A stretch of DNA of 64,000 bases from the NCBI GenBank assembly GCA_028280345.1, contig JANQLY010000010.1, positions 124,001-188,000 on the forward strand, in the 5' to 3' direction. The translations under genes were made by a program, and so were the position numbers. This stretch comes from Pseudomonadales bacterium (GTDB taxonomy: Bacteria; Pseudomonadota; Gammaproteobacteria; Pseudomonadales; UBA7239). A model generated the notes under the pieces. It was given only the letters and a program-made list of their open reading frames with translations, did not search any database and had not been told where the DNA came from. Below, piece after piece: positions 18,001 through 26,439 of the stretch (the stretch's first letter is position 1; each line of letters begins with the position of its first letter).

Positions 18001-19368
18001 TTGTCCTGCGGCAACGGCAGCACAAATCACCGCGCCCATGGCTGAGGTCATATGCTCTCCAGCCGGTGTCACGCTGCCGCCATTAAGGTCGGCGAGAATC
18101 TGTGCAAACACATCGCTGCGGGAAAACCCTGCGGTGAGGTAAATATCCTTGTAAGCACTGCTGCCGGTAACTTCGGCAAGCTGTTCGAGATTCGCTCTTA
18201 CAGCTGATGCGTAACCTTCGATGAGGGCGCGACACAAATGGCGGCGTGGATTTGGATCATCGGGGCAGCTCATATGGGTCAGTGTGATTTGCCCTGCAGG
18301 CATAGAGGGTGCGCGGGAGTCCATCACCTCTGCACCGAGGCTCGACAACATACCCTGTGCACCGTAATCGGATTGAGCTGCTTCGGCGAACAGGCGCAAT
18401 TCGGGTTCGGGTGCTTCCGGAAATAACATGCGTGCCATCCAGGTGAGTGTCTCACCCATCGGCCCACCGGAACTTTCAAGTACCCACAGGCCTGGTACCA
18501 TATGGTGGCCACTCCAGGTGCGGCCATCGCCATCAATTGTGGCTTTATCACAGACCACCATCACCGGAGCCGTGGTGCCTGCGACTGAAGCGATATCGCC
18601 CGGCTTGATTGCACCGGCACCGAGCAGGCTACACTGACTGTCGCCGCCGCCCAGGCCTACCACAGTGGATTCTGATAATCCGAGGTGGGCAGCCGCTGCG
18701 GCGTTAACGGTGCCGAGCTTGCTGCCGGAATCTTTTACTGCGGGGAAAATATTCAGGGGAAAGTCCAGGGCGGCGATACGTTTTTCATCCCACTCGCGTT
18801 GTTTGAGATTGAACAGTGCCGTACATCCTGCTTGCGAATAATCGGTGACACGGGCACCGCAGAGTTTGAAGTTGACCCAGTCGCTGACACTGAAAACGCA
18901 ATCGGCTTGCTTGAGAATATCCGGGTTATTGGTTTGCAGCCACTTGAGGCGCGCGGAAAGATGGATGGGCATTGGCCATAGGCCTGTTTCATCATTGAGA
19001 GCAGCGCCACATTGCTCGGCGAGTTCGAAGCACTCTCCGGCGGCGCGTGCATCGCGATTTGGTACGGCATAAATCGCATTGCCGTCTTGATCGAGCATCA
19101 CGGTACCAAAGCGGATTGCTGAAACCGAGACGCCACTGATATCGCTAGCGGAAATATCGGCGCGGGCAATGGCTTCGCGGCTCGCCTCACCGATCAGTTG
19201 CCACATTTCATTGAGATCGAGGTCAAAGCCGAGGCCAAATGTGCCTTCGGCCACAGGAAAGCTCCAGCTGCGGCTCGCAGTAGCCGTGGCGCCTGTTTGG
19301 GTGTTCACCAGCAGGCAGCGCACGCTGCTGCCGCCCAGATCAATGCCGAGTACGTACTGTTTGCTCAT
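15076..19368 (-). CDS. Giant fusion: FGGY sugar kinase, 2-hydroxyacid dehydrogenase, two SCP2 domains, class II aldolase
   Basis: A 1430-residue cytoplasmic protein joining enzymes that are normally separate. Residues 1-500: FGGY carbohydrate kinase (N-terminal GIDLGGSSVR, catalytic Asp in LGGGDSQCSLLGAG, AGFSRSDVFAQILAD near the C-terminal lobe). About 565-862: D-isomer 2-hydroxyacid dehydrogenase with nucleotide motif GLGAVGR, catalytic Arg in NTARAALVD, Glu in NQEPP and His in TPHSAG. About 918-1050 and 1070-1205: two SCP2-like domains 152 residues apart that are near copies. About 1218-1430: class II aldolase/AraD type with metal His in HAHAP and ENHG. All catalytic residues checked are present, so each module looks active. 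A chain of sugar phosphorylation, oxidation and aldol cleavage is inferred; the substrate is unknown. The gene stands alone with no transporter or regulator next to it. Confidence 0.88.
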   Translation of the reverse strand: MSKQYVLGIDLGGSSVRCLLVNTQTGATATASRSWSFPVAEGTFGLGFDLDLNEMWQLIGEASREAIARADISASDISGVSVSAIRFGTVMLDQDGNAIYAVPNRDARAAGECFELAEQCGAALNDETGLWPMPIHLSARLKWLQTNNPDILKQADCVFSVSDWVNFKLCGARVTDYSQAGCTALFNLKQREWDEKRIAALDFPLNIFPAVKDSGSKLGTVNAAAAAHLGLSESTVVGLGGGDSQCSLLGAGAIKPGDIASVAGTTAPVMVVCDKATIDGDGRTWSGHHMVPGLWVLESSGGPMGETLTWMARMLFPEAPEPELRLFAEAAQSDYGAQGMLSSLGAEVMDSRAPSMPAGQITLTHMSCPDDPNPRRHLCRALIEGYASAVRANLEQLAEVTGSSAYKDIYLTAGFSRSDVFAQILADLNGGSVTPAGEHMTSAMGAVICAAVAAGQYADFNSAVDALVNNRDVANVSPDNAARAQKVYEDWSAMREAGKDTTAPQVGNYILPYVLGDGEEESSGKDVNVDLNLSALVAASFDEASLDKLREKMAVEYASFREAKRILTGPGLVDAMQDKQILVTEVDIVDAKALNALPDLRVVAACRGNAVNVDIDACTAFGIPVLFAPGRNSVAVADLTVAFMLALARKLTDAAAFLKDESVTAGNMGKMGQAFNQLQGYELWNKTIGLVGLGAVGRMVVQRLTGFGARIIAADPFATPEAAALAGCELVDLDTLLAESDFISLHAAVTPETTGMIGQAEFNKMKPGAFFVNTARAALVDEEALVLAIQTGHLAGAGLDTFNQEPPGFDHPLVQHPNVLSTPHSAGNTFEVASHQGEDVSNALLQLLNGEKPRACLNPEVLEGFSWTSPRKALSDEEVEVLMNKPAPAVTDLQKNEKAKEASASGQSANVATAPQGVIDNMKALFSKFCEQMCEDEAVKQFSEDKDLTLAFTSPDVGLHFYIGLHKGDVKAGLGEKDGAEVQLTMRAFILDGMFAGTTDAMDAAMNGEIAFVGDAAVAMTINHLQADMERIYGVVREELGSPGDLASIPQPGAADVATSGAQVAADPQVIENMTRLFERLCEDMAKDDAVINFSKDQDVTLAFTAPDIGLNFYLGLNAGTVNAGLGEKADAEVQLTMRAFILDGMFAGTTDAMDAAMNGEIAFVGDAAKAMTIQHLQDDMERIYGAVRAELGDPGDLQSIPQPGSGGAPAIVQEVGEKDIRRELLETVNELYEHYIITATGGNVSVRNPDNPEECWITPSQVFKGDLTPELMVRISLEGKPLDPGSRSPSSEWGFHTLTLKKKPKANAVIHAHAPNATILANCGIPFLPISSDAAFFGDIQRIPFTMPGSDELAELVSDALIDEWAVFMENHGIVVAGKSLRRASDMAQIIERTAEVILGCYQATGGKPPKVLPQEAVDLFRSMADIVA
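15754..16617 (-). repeat. In-frame tandem duplication encoding the two SCP2 domains
   Basis: Two units offset by exactly 456 bases (152 codons) inside the fusion gene. The core around 15871-15980 and 16327-16436 is nearly identical at the DNA level, and both copies encode the residues QLTMRAFILDGMFAG. The flanks have diverged more than the core, so the duplication may be old with a conserved or converted core. Confidence 0.85.
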
Positions 19369-19563
19369 AATCCAAAATCTCGCAGTCAGGCTGGCGGCAC
19401 AGCTGAAATCCGACGTCTGCGGGTGTGCCTGGCCAAGGGTTATTTCCAGTTGTTATTCAGGGGCCAAAAGATAAGCTGGAATTGCCGGAAATTCAATTGG
19501 GAATGGCTGAAAAGTAGTAATTTCAGTACTTTTATCAGGTCAGCTGTCTTGGAAAAGAGACAC

Positions 19564-19591
19564 AAAAAAGGGAGCCTCAGGCTCCCTTTTT
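19564..19591 (-). terminator. Rho-independent terminator of ppa
   Basis: Perfect 7-base stem GGGAGCC / GGCTCCC with a 3-base loop, flanked by A-run and T-run on both sides. It lies 15 bases after the ppa stop on the - strand. Symmetry would let it work in both directions. Confidence 0.9.
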
Positions 19592-19606
19592 AACGCATTT
19601 GAGCGC

Positions 19607-20143
19607 TTATTTCTCGGCTGCGAGGTAGGCCTCACGGGACTTGGTAATCTCCGCGAGAGCGTCGGCAGAGCCGGCCCAGCCGTCTACCTTGACCCATTTT
19701 CCTGCTTCGAGATCCTTGTAGTTCTCGAAGAAGTGCTCGATTTGCTTGATGAGCAGTTCCGGCAGGTCAGATGGCTCTTTTACGTCCTGGTACAGGACTG
19801 TGAGCTTGTCGTGGGGCACCGCAAGCAATTTCGCGTCTTTACCCGCTTCATCGCTCATATTGAGGATACCGATGGGGCGGGAGCGAATTACGGAACCTGG
19901 AACGACCGGATAGGGGGTGACCACGAGCACATCAAGCGGATCGCCGTCTTCAGACAGGGTTTCCGGGATATAGCCATAGTTGGCCGGGTAGAACATCGGG
20001 GTTGCCATAAAGCGGTCAACCATCAGGCTGTCTGTATCCTTGTCGATTTCGTATTTGATCGGGTCGTGGTTAGCCGGAATTTCAATCGCCACATAAATAT
20101 CGTGGGGCAGTTCTTTGCCGGCGGGAATCTTGTTAAAACTCAT
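19607..20143 (-). CDS. ppa: Inorganic pyrophosphatase
   Basis: Soluble family I pyrophosphatase, 178 residues, that hydrolyses pyrophosphate to two phosphates and pulls biosynthetic reactions forward. The N terminus [19 protein letters not shown], the KYEIDKDT strand, and the metal-binding DGDPLDVLV signature (consensus D-[SGDN]-D-[PE]-[LIVMF]-D) are all present. The ATG is preceded by AAGAGG. A TATAAT-type -10 lies upstream and a strong terminator downstream, so it is a single-gene transcript. Confidence 0.97.
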   Translation of the reverse strand: MSFNKIPAGKELPHDIYVAIEIPANHDPIKYEIDKDTDSLMVDRFMATPMFYPANYGYIPETLSEDGDPLDVLVVTPYPVVPGSVIRSRPIGILNMSDEAGKDAKLLAVPHDKLTVLYQDVKEPSDLPELLIKQIEHFFENYKDLEAGKWVKVDGWAGSADALAEITKSREAYLAAEK

Positions 20144-20199
20144 GGTTTAGCCTCTTAAAAAGCAAATTAATTAAAACGTCCGCAAATCGGGGGCGCGGG

Positions 20200-20205
20200 A
20201 TTATA
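20200..20205 (-). promoter_or_regulatory. Putative -10 box of ppa
   Basis: TATAAT on the - strand, 57 bases before the ppa ATG. No convincing -35 box is visible at the usual 17-base spacing. Confidence 0.5.
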
Positions 20206-20228
20206 CCCTATTTATCTGTCTATTTTAT

Positions 20229-21491
20229 CTATCTATACACAGGAAACCTGTCACACAAATTGAGTACCTTGCCTTTGACTTCATTGATCACGGTTTCCGA
20301 TGTGCCGTTCTCAAGACTGTCGAGTACATCGCAAATCCAGTGGGCCAGCTCACGTATTTCGGCCTCTTTGAAGCCACGGCGGGTTGCGGCCGGTGTACCA
20401 ATGCGCAAGCCACTGGTTACAAATGGTGAACGCGGATCGTTTGGTACGGCGTTTTTGTTGACGGTAATATTCGCTTGGCCCAAGGCAGCATCTGCATCTT
20501 TACCCGTGTATTCCTTGCCGATCAGATCGACAAGGAACAGGTGATTATCAGTACCACCGGAGACGATATTGATGCCGCGCTCAAGAAAAACGCCGACCAT
20601 GGCACGGGCATTATCTACCACTTGCTGCTGGTAGGTTTTGAAGCTCGGATCGAGAGCCTCTTTAAAGCATACAGCCTTGGCTGCAATGATGTGCATGAGC
20701 GGGCCACCCTGGCCGCCTGGGAATACAGCTGAGTTGATTTTCTTTTCCAACTCGTCATTTTTTTTGCCGAGGATAATCCCGCCGCGTGGGCCGCCGAGGG
20801 TTTTGTGGGTGGTGGAGGTCACCACATCCGCATAGGGCATCGGGTTCGGATAAAGGCCTGCAGCAATCAGCCCCGCAACGTGGGCCATATCCACCATCAG
20901 CCAGGCACCGACGGAGTCTGCAATCGCGCGAAAGCGTTCCCAATCTACGACGCGGGAGTAAGCGGAGAAACCCGCGAGTACCATACGTGGTTTGTGTTCT
21001 TTAGCGAGCGCTTCTACATGGTCATAATCGATTTCACCGTTATCCGGATTCAGTCCATACTGTACAGACTGGTAGATCTTGCCGGAAAAGTTAACCTTGG
21101 CACCGTGGGTCAGGTGCCCGCCGGCATCAAGGCTCATGCCAAGTACAGTTTCACCGGGTTCCATCATTGCCATATAAGCCGCCGCATTAGCCTGAGAGCC
21201 GGAGTGTGCCTGTACATTGGCCCAGTCAGCACCAAACAGCTCCTTGACGCGACTGATCGCGAGGTCCTCTGCGATATCGACATATTCACAACCACCGTAA
21301 TAACGTTTGCCGGAATAGCCTTCAGCATACTTATTGGTTAATACCGAGCCCTGGGCTTGCATAACACGCGGGCTTGCGTAGTTTTCCGAGGCGATTAATT
21401 CAATATGCTCTTCCTGACGACGTTGCTCATCCTCAATGGCTTGCCAGATTTCAGCATCGAAATCGGCAATATTCATATCCTGGCTAAACAT
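20229..21491 (-). CDS. glyA: Serine hydroxymethyltransferase
   Basis: PLP enzyme of 420 residues that interconverts serine and glycine and feeds one-carbon units to tetrahydrofolate. It contains [13 protein letters not shown] near the N terminus and the PLP-binding Lys in [14 protein letters not shown] (about residue 231). The start at MFSQDMN matches the N terminus of Pseudomonas GlyA; a longer frame reaching 21545 is not supported. Divergent from ettA. Confidence 0.97.
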   Translation of the reverse strand: MFSQDMNIADFDAEIWQAIEDEQRRQEEHIELIASENYASPRVMQAQGSVLTNKYAEGYSGKRYYGGCEYVDIAEDLAISRVKELFGADWANVQAHSGSQANAAAYMAMMEPGETVLGMSLDAGGHLTHGAKVNFSGKIYQSVQYGLNPDNGEIDYDHVEALAKEHKPRMVLAGFSAYSRVVDWERFRAIADSVGAWLMVDMAHVAGLIAAGLYPNPMPYADVVTSTTHKTLGGPRGGIILGKKNDELEKKINSAVFPGGQGGPLMHIIAAKAVCFKEALDPSFKTYQQQVVDNARAMVGVFLERGINIVSGGTDNHLFLVDLIGKEYTGKDADAALGQANITVNKNAVPNDPRSPFVTSGLRIGTPAATRRGFKEAEIRELAHWICDVLDSLENGTSETVINEVKGKVLNLCDRFPVYR

Positions 21492-21624
21492 GTTTTTTCC
21501 CGGTCTGGTGATAGGTGGTATTGGCGTAAGCCAGGCATTGTACACGATACGACAAATATCGTACTACTGCGTAAGCTACCAGGTTAGGAGAAGGGGTGTT
21601 GAATAATCTCCGTGCAATATGTTC

Positions 21625-21630
21625 TATAAT
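21625..21630 (+). promoter_or_regulatory. Putative -10 box upstream of ettA
   Basis: TATAAT 52 bases before the ettA ATG. TTGAAT occurs 20 bases upstream of it, a longer spacing than normal, so this is a weak call. Confidence 0.35.
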
Positions 21631-21681
21631 GCGAGCCTTTATCAGGTTGTTCAATTAACAGGTAACGGAGCCAATCAATCC

Positions 21682-23343
21682 ATGGCACAGTATGTTTTTA
21701 CCATGAACGGCGTGGGCAAGATTGTTCCGCCCAAACGTGAAATTCTCAAGGATATCTCCCTGTCGTTTTTCCCCGGCGCGAAGATCGGTGTGCTCGGCCT
21801 CAACGGTGCGGGCAAATCAACATTGCTGCGTATTATGGCTGGTGTCGACAAGGACTATAACGGAGAAGCGCGTCCGATGTCGGATATCAAGGTTGGCTAC
21901 CTGCCCCAGGAACCGGAGCTCGATAATAACAAGGATGTGCGTGGCAATGTAGAAGATGGCTTGCGCGAGCCGCTTGATGCACTGGCAGAGCTTGATCGCA
22001 TTTATGCAGCCTATGCAGAAGAAGATGCGGACTTTGATGCGTTGGCAAAAAAGCAGGCAGAGATGGAAAACATTATTCAGGCCTGGGATGCACACAACAT
22101 TGAACACCAGATGGAAATTGCCGCCGATGCCTTGCGTCTGCCGCCATGGGATGCAGATGTTAGCAAGCTCTCCGGGGGTGAACGCCGCCGTGTAGCACTG
22201 TGCCGCTTGTTGCTATCAAAGCCCGATATGCTATTGCTTGATGAGCCGACTAACCACCTGGATGCAGAGAGCGTGGCGTGGCTTGAGCATTTTCTCTGTG
22301 AGTTTTCCGGCACTGTTGTTGCAATTACTCACGATCGTTACTTCCTTGATAACGCTGCGGGCTGGATTCTGGAACTCGACCGTGGGCACGGCATTCCCTA
22401 TGAAGGGAACTACTCCACCTGGTTGGAGGCGAAAGAAAAACGCCTTGAAATGGAAGAGAAACAGGAACAGGCGCGGGAAAAGGCCATTAAAAGTGAGTTG
22501 GAGTGGGTGCGTTCCAACCCGAAAGGTCGCCATGCAAAAAACAAGGCACGCTTGCAACGCTTTGAGGAAATGCAATCCCAGGAATTCCAGAACCGTAACG
22601 AGACCAACGAAATCTATATTCCCCCTGGACCACGCCTCGGTGACAAGGTGATCGATGTAAACAATGTCAGCAAGAGCTTTGGAGAGAAGGGACTGATAGA
22701 GAATTTGAGCTTCTCTGTTCCGAAGGGAGCGATTGTTGGTGTAATTGGTGGTAATGGTGCGGGTAAGTCAACACTGTTTAAAATGATTGCGGGTATGGAG
22801 CAACCGGACAGTGGTGCAGTGGAGCTCGGCGAAACCGTTGAGTTGGTATATATCGAACAGCTGCGCGATGAACTGGATGACAACAAGAGTGTTTGGGAGG
22901 CTGTATCCGATGGTCTCGACTTGCTGACGATTAATAATTATGAAATCTCTTCCCGCGCTTATGTCGGGCGTTTCAATTTTAAAGGTTCGGATCAACAAAA
23001 ACGGGTTGGTGATTTATCCGGGGGTGAACGCGGGCGTTTGCAACTGGCTTGCACGCTAAAACAGGGAGCGAATGTGCTACTACTCGATGAACCGTCCAAT
23101 GACCTCGATGTGGAAACACTGCGCGCACTTGAAGAGGCGCTGCTTGCATTTCCGGGTTGTGCAATGATTATCAGCCACGATCGCTGGTTCCTTGATCGTG
23201 TCGCAACCCACATCCTCGCATTTGAAGGCGACAGTCAGGTTACTTTCTTTGAAGGTAACTACACAGAGTACGAAGAAGACCGCAAGCAGCGTCTTGGTGA
23301 TGAAGTCACGCCAACGCGGGTTAAATACAAGAAACTCAAATAG
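21682..23343 (+). CDS. ettA: Energy-dependent translational throttle EttA (ABC-F ATPase)
   Basis: ABC-F protein of 553 residues that binds the ribosomal E site and gates the first elongation step according to ATP/ADP ratio. Two ATPase domains are visible: Walker A GLNGAGKS (about 39) with signature LSGGERRR (about 164), and GGNGAGKS (about 357) with LSGGERGR (about 446). Walker B motifs are LLLDEPTNHLDAES and LLLDEPSNDLD. The start MAQYVFTMNGVGK matches the E. coli protein, and GGAG lies upstream. The length is close to E. coli EttA. Confidence 0.96.
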   Translation: MAQYVFTMNGVGKIVPPKREILKDISLSFFPGAKIGVLGLNGAGKSTLLRIMAGVDKDYNGEARPMSDIKVGYLPQEPELDNNKDVRGNVEDGLREPLDALAELDRIYAAYAEEDADFDALAKKQAEMENIIQAWDAHNIEHQMEIAADALRLPPWDADVSKLSGGERRRVALCRLLLSKPDMLLLDEPTNHLDAESVAWLEHFLCEFSGTVVAITHDRYFLDNAAGWILELDRGHGIPYEGNYSTWLEAKEKRLEMEEKQEQAREKAIKSELEWVRSNPKGRHAKNKARLQRFEEMQSQEFQNRNETNEIYIPPGPRLGDKVIDVNNVSKSFGEKGLIENLSFSVPKGAIVGVIGGNGAGKSTLFKMIAGMEQPDSGAVELGETVELVYIEQLRDELDDNKSVWEAVSDGLDLLTINNYEISSRAYVGRFNFKGSDQQKRVGDLSGGERGRLQLACTLKQGANVLLLDEPSNDLDVETLRALEEALLAFPGCAMIISHDRWFLDRVATHILAFEGDSQVTFFEGNYTEYEEDRKQRLGDEVTPTRVKYKKLK

Positions 23344-23868
23344 ATGACTTGCGAATTTTTCCTCGGTGGTACGCGTTCCGGTAAAAGCCGCCTTGCGGAG
23401 CAGGCGGCACAAACGATTGCGGACCGGGATGGCAAGCAACTGGTGTATATTGCAACGGCTACGGCTGGTGATGAGGAAATGGCCGCGCGGATTAAAAAAC
23501 ATCAACAAGGCCGAGGTGATTATTGGCAACTGGTTGAAGAACCGCTTGCCTTGGCTGCGACACTTGAAAAGTACTCAACGCAAGATGCCTGTATAGTAGT
23601 TGACTGCCTGACACTGTGGTTAACCAATCTACTATTGGCTGAGGAAAACAACCGCTTTGAAACTGAAGTTGAAAAACTGTTTGCTGTCTTGCCGCAGTTA
23701 CGAGGTCATATAATTTTTATTAGTAATGAAGTCGGACAGGGGCTGGTGGCAACTGACCCATTATCCCGTCGGTTTGTTGACGAGACTGGCCTTATACATC
23801 AACGTCTTGCGCAAGTCTGTGACAGAGTCTATTTCGTTACGGCAGGTCTTGCGCAGCAGCTGAAATAG
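23344..23868 (+). CDS. cobU: Adenosylcobinamide kinase / adenosylcobinamide-phosphate guanylyltransferase
   Basis: A 174-residue bifunctional enzyme of cobalamin assembly that phosphorylates adenosylcobinamide and transfers GMP to it. P-loop GGTRSGKSRLAE at the N terminus, the His that accepts GMP in IKKHQQGRG, then VVDCLTLWLTNLL and SNEVGQG. The ATG directly abuts the ettA stop codon, so the two are probably co-transcribed. cobO follows. Other cobalamin assembly genes are absent from the window, which fits salvage as well as full synthesis. Confidence 0.94.
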   Translation: MTCEFFLGGTRSGKSRLAEQAAQTIADRDGKQLVYIATATAGDEEMAARIKKHQQGRGDYWQLVEEPLALAATLEKYSTQDACIVVDCLTLWLTNLLLAEENNRFETEVEKLFAVLPQLRGHIIFISNEVGQGLVATDPLSRRFVDETGLIHQRLAQVCDRVYFVTAGLAQQLK

Positions 23869-23914
23869 ACAGCTGTTAAAGTAAATCATAGCTGAACAAC
23901 TACCGGATACGATT

Positions 23915-24526
23915 ATGAGCAAACAGGACCGAACCCCCGAGCAACACAACAAAAAAATGAAAAAGATCAAGTCGGCGATGGACAAGCGTATTGCTGCTGC
24001 TGACGAAGATCGTGGTGTTGTTGTACTTATCACTGGCAATGGCAAGGGAAAAAGCAGTTCCGGTTTTGGCATGGTGATTCGAGCATTAGGCCATGGCATG
24101 AAGGCCGGAGTTGTACAATTTATCAAACAAGCAGATAGCTGTGGAGAGCAATTGTATCTTGCCGAGCGTGAGCCAAACTTACAGCAATATGCAATGGATA
24201 CAGGCTTTACCTGGGATACTCAGGATAAGGAGGGAGATATTGCCGCTGCTGAAAAAACCTGGGCACACGCAGAACAGCTGCTCGCTGATCCGGAAATACA
24301 ACTGGTGCTGCTCGACGAGTTAACCTATATGATCAGTTACAGTTACCTCGACGTGGATAAAATTGTAGATGCTGTTGTGAATCGTCCATTGCATCAAAAC
24401 GTTGTGATTACCGGTCGCGGTGCGAGTGAGGAGCTGATTGAAATCTCTGACACCGTAAGTGAAGTCAAGGAAATCAAACATGCGTTTGCGGCAGGTGTAA
24501 AAGCGCAGAAGGGTGTTGAGTTTTAA
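23915..24526 (+). CDS. cobO: Cob(I)alamin adenosyltransferase (CobO/BtuR type)
   Basis: A 203-residue ATP:corrinoid adenosyltransferase. It carries the P-loop GNGKGKSSSGFGM, then LGHGMKAGVVQFIKQA, VLLDELTYMISY and VITGRGA, typical of the CobA/CobO/BtuR family. It makes adenosyl-corrinoids, the substrates for CobU just upstream (46 bases away). Its stop codon lies 8 bases from that of the convergent gene. Confidence 0.95.
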   Translation: MSKQDRTPEQHNKKMKKIKSAMDKRIAAADEDRGVVVLITGNGKGKSSSGFGMVIRALGHGMKAGVVQFIKQADSCGEQLYLAEREPNLQQYAMDTGFTWDTQDKEGDIAAAEKTWAHAEQLLADPEIQLVLLDELTYMISYSYLDVDKIVDAVVNRPLHQNVVITGRGASEELIEISDTVSEVKEIKHAFAAGVKAQKGVEF

Positions 24527-24534
24527 CAAACTGG

Positions 24535-25539
24535 CTAATGGTAATTATATAACCTTTCGTCTGCCATTAATTCGGGAAAGCTGTAGCGAATATAGTCGAG
24601 TCGCGATTTAATTTCTCCTTCCATATTCATACGTTTCAAGTGGTCAAGGTGGTAAACGGATGCCTGGACAAACTCTTCCTGGAAATTATTATCCTTGCGA
24701 ATTTCCTTGCCACCGATGGTCGCGATTTTCGAATAATCCCAGAATACAAATGCCTGTTCGAGTTCGTGGCCACTGTGTAGTTTATAGGTTGCACGGTCAG
24801 CCAGTTGATCAAGATAGGCCGGTTCCTGTTCAACCTGATCGAGTTCCTGTTGCAAGTCTTCTGTGCTGAGCGAAACACCGCTGTTATTGTCTACAGTGAA
24901 ATCGACCATATTTGAAATATGCACGAGCGCAGTGAGATGATCCGCAGCGGCAGCAAGCTCACCATCAGCACGATACTGTTGGGCTGCCTGCCAGGCTTCA
25001 TTCGAGCGTTGCATCATTTCAGTTCTTAGTGTGTCGCTGGGTTTTAGTTTATGAATTTCAAACAGCTGCCACAATGCGGAGTCAACGTCGCCGCCAGTGC
25101 TCATATAAAAATCATGGATTGCACGGCTCAGGTCGACAAGGCCATCGATAGCGCGTTCGCGCTCGGCTTTGCTATCGGCACTGTTTAATAACAAATTATA
25201 AAGCTGTGTTGCCGTTGCCAGATCACCTTGCAGCAAAGCGGTTTCTGCTTGCTGAAACAAGGCTTCGGTTTCCAGTTGAATTTCTTCTTGCAAAGACAGC
25301 TCGGCACCTTCAGATAGACTGGTTTTAAAGGTTTGTAATTGTTTTTGCGTCTGAGCCAGTTGCGCCTTAAGCTGTTTTTCCTGTGCTCTGAGAGTTGCTA
25401 CTTGCTGCTGGATATCCTGGGAATCAGAATTGTCTACAGTGGCAGTAGGTTGTGGTGGTACCGTATCAAGCATTAGCAAGGCAATCAGATAGCCTGTAAC
25501 AACACCGATCATCAAAACGGTGAACAGTTTTACTTTCAT
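24535..25539 (-). CDS. Unknown membrane-anchored coiled-coil protein
   Basis: A 334-residue protein I do not recognise. One N-terminal transmembrane helix (about residues 5-25) is followed by a Gln-rich coiled coil (about 42-75: QQQVATLRAQEKQLKAQLAQ), then an Ala/Leu-rich helical region with a repeat-like pattern (ALFQQAETALLQGDLATATQL, similar to a TPR-type helix pair), and a charged C-terminal part. The ATG has GGGAGAG upstream. The gene is last in a - strand set with the oxidase-like and small membrane genes. It probably faces the periplasm. Confidence 0.8.
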   Translation of the reverse strand: MKVKLFTVLMIGVVTGYLIALLMLDTVPPQPTATVDNSDSQDIQQQVATLRAQEKQLKAQLAQTQKQLQTFKTSLSEGAELSLQEEIQLETEALFQQAETALLQGDLATATQLYNLLLNSADSKAERERAIDGLVDLSRAIHDFYMSTGGDVDSALWQLFEIHKLKPSDTLRTEMMQRSNEAWQAAQQYRADGELAAAADHLTALVHISNMVDFTVDNNSGVSLSTEDLQQELDQVEQEPAYLDQLADRATYKLHSGHELEQAFVFWDYSKIATIGGKEIRKDNNFQEEFVQASVYHLDHLKRMNMEGEIKSRLDYIRYSFPELMADERLYNYH

Positions 25540-25562
25540 ACACTCTCCCGATGTGTATTTTG

Positions 25563-26147
25563 CTATTTGTCCTGTTTATCTGGTGCTTCCGGATTAATCG
25601 GTAAAATACCGGTTTCCAGCCCATCAATGCTTTTACTATTTTTTTCCTGTTGGTATCTGCCAATAAAATCCGGGAATTCTTCTCCCATTTTGGTGGTGAT
25701 ATCGTCAAAGTTTTGGCGTGTAGCAATAAACTCGTATTGAGGCACACCGTATCCGCAAGACGTTTGTACAGAGTCGATATCCAGTGCGATAAACTGCCGC
25801 AGCCAAGGATGATTGTTAAAGCGATTACAGTAGTCTGGCCATTCTGATGATGCAGTATTGATAACCTTGCCTGTTCCGTAAAGGCGTAAAATCAGCGGTT
25901 CCGGGCCAAAACTGCACAGCATGATAGTCAAACGCCCATCGTGATGAATATGAGCAGCGGTTTCATTGCCACTGCCGGTAAAGTCCAGCCAGGCAACACA
26001 GTGAGGGTTAATTACCTGTAGTGATTCGATTCCCTTTGGAGACAGGTTGACTCTGCCGTCGGCGCAAGCGGTTGCGACAAAGAATATTTGTTGAGCATGA
26101 ATAAATGCAATATGTTCATCATTTAGTGCATCAAAAAATTCTGCCAT
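25563..26147 (-). CDS. Pyridoxamine 5'-phosphate oxidase-family flavin-binding protein
   Basis: A 194-residue split-barrel protein of the PNPOx-like family (FFVATACADGRVNLSPKG near the N terminus, then VAWLDFTGSGNETAAHI, LTIMLCSF and LRLYGTGKVI). These bind FMN or F420; many are not true PNP oxidases. The class with a C-terminal CGYGVPQYEF segment, as here, is usually annotated simply as pyridoxamine 5'-phosphate oxidase family protein. The reaction is unknown. It lies 5 bases after a small membrane protein gene. Confidence 0.85.
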   Translation of the reverse strand: MAEFFDALNDEHIAFIHAQQIFFVATACADGRVNLSPKGIESLQVINPHCVAWLDFTGSGNETAAHIHHDGRLTIMLCSFGPEPLILRLYGTGKVINTASSEWPDYCNRFNNHPWLRQFIALDIDSVQTSCGYGVPQYEFIATRQNFDDITTKMGEEFPDFIGRYQQEKNSKSIDGLETGILPINPEAPDKQDK

Positions 26148-26152
26148 TGCGC

Positions 26153-26362
26153 TTAACCTGGTAATGTTTCAAGTCGAGGGATATCAACGGTTAGAAAAAT
26201 AACTATTTTGGCACCCAGCAGAGGAAATATCCAGGGCAGTAATATCAGAAGTATTTTTTTGTGTCGGCTATGACGTTGACTGTAGAAAGCACAGTAGCAG
26301 GCATAAAGATTAACACCGATGAGAATGAACAACAGCATGTATGAAACAGGATGGTCGGCCAT
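26153..26362 (-). CDS. Small two-helix membrane protein
   Basis: A 69-residue protein with two hydrophobic helices (about 7-28 and 36-57) separated by a basic loop SQRHSRHKK. No family is recognised with certainty; the LPWIFPLLGA segment resembles phospholipase-D-like N-terminal helices. Tight spacing to the next gene (5 bases) supports a real operon member. Confidence 0.65.
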   Translation of the reverse strand: MADHPVSYMLLFILIGVNLYACYCAFYSQRHSRHKKILLILLPWIFPLLGAKIVIFLTVDIPRLETLPG

Positions 26363-26439
26363 TGGGTTTTATTACCTGTTGTAAAGATGGCAGCTACCAT
26401 TAAAACAAAGATACTGCGCAATAAAAAGTTGTTGGCAGA

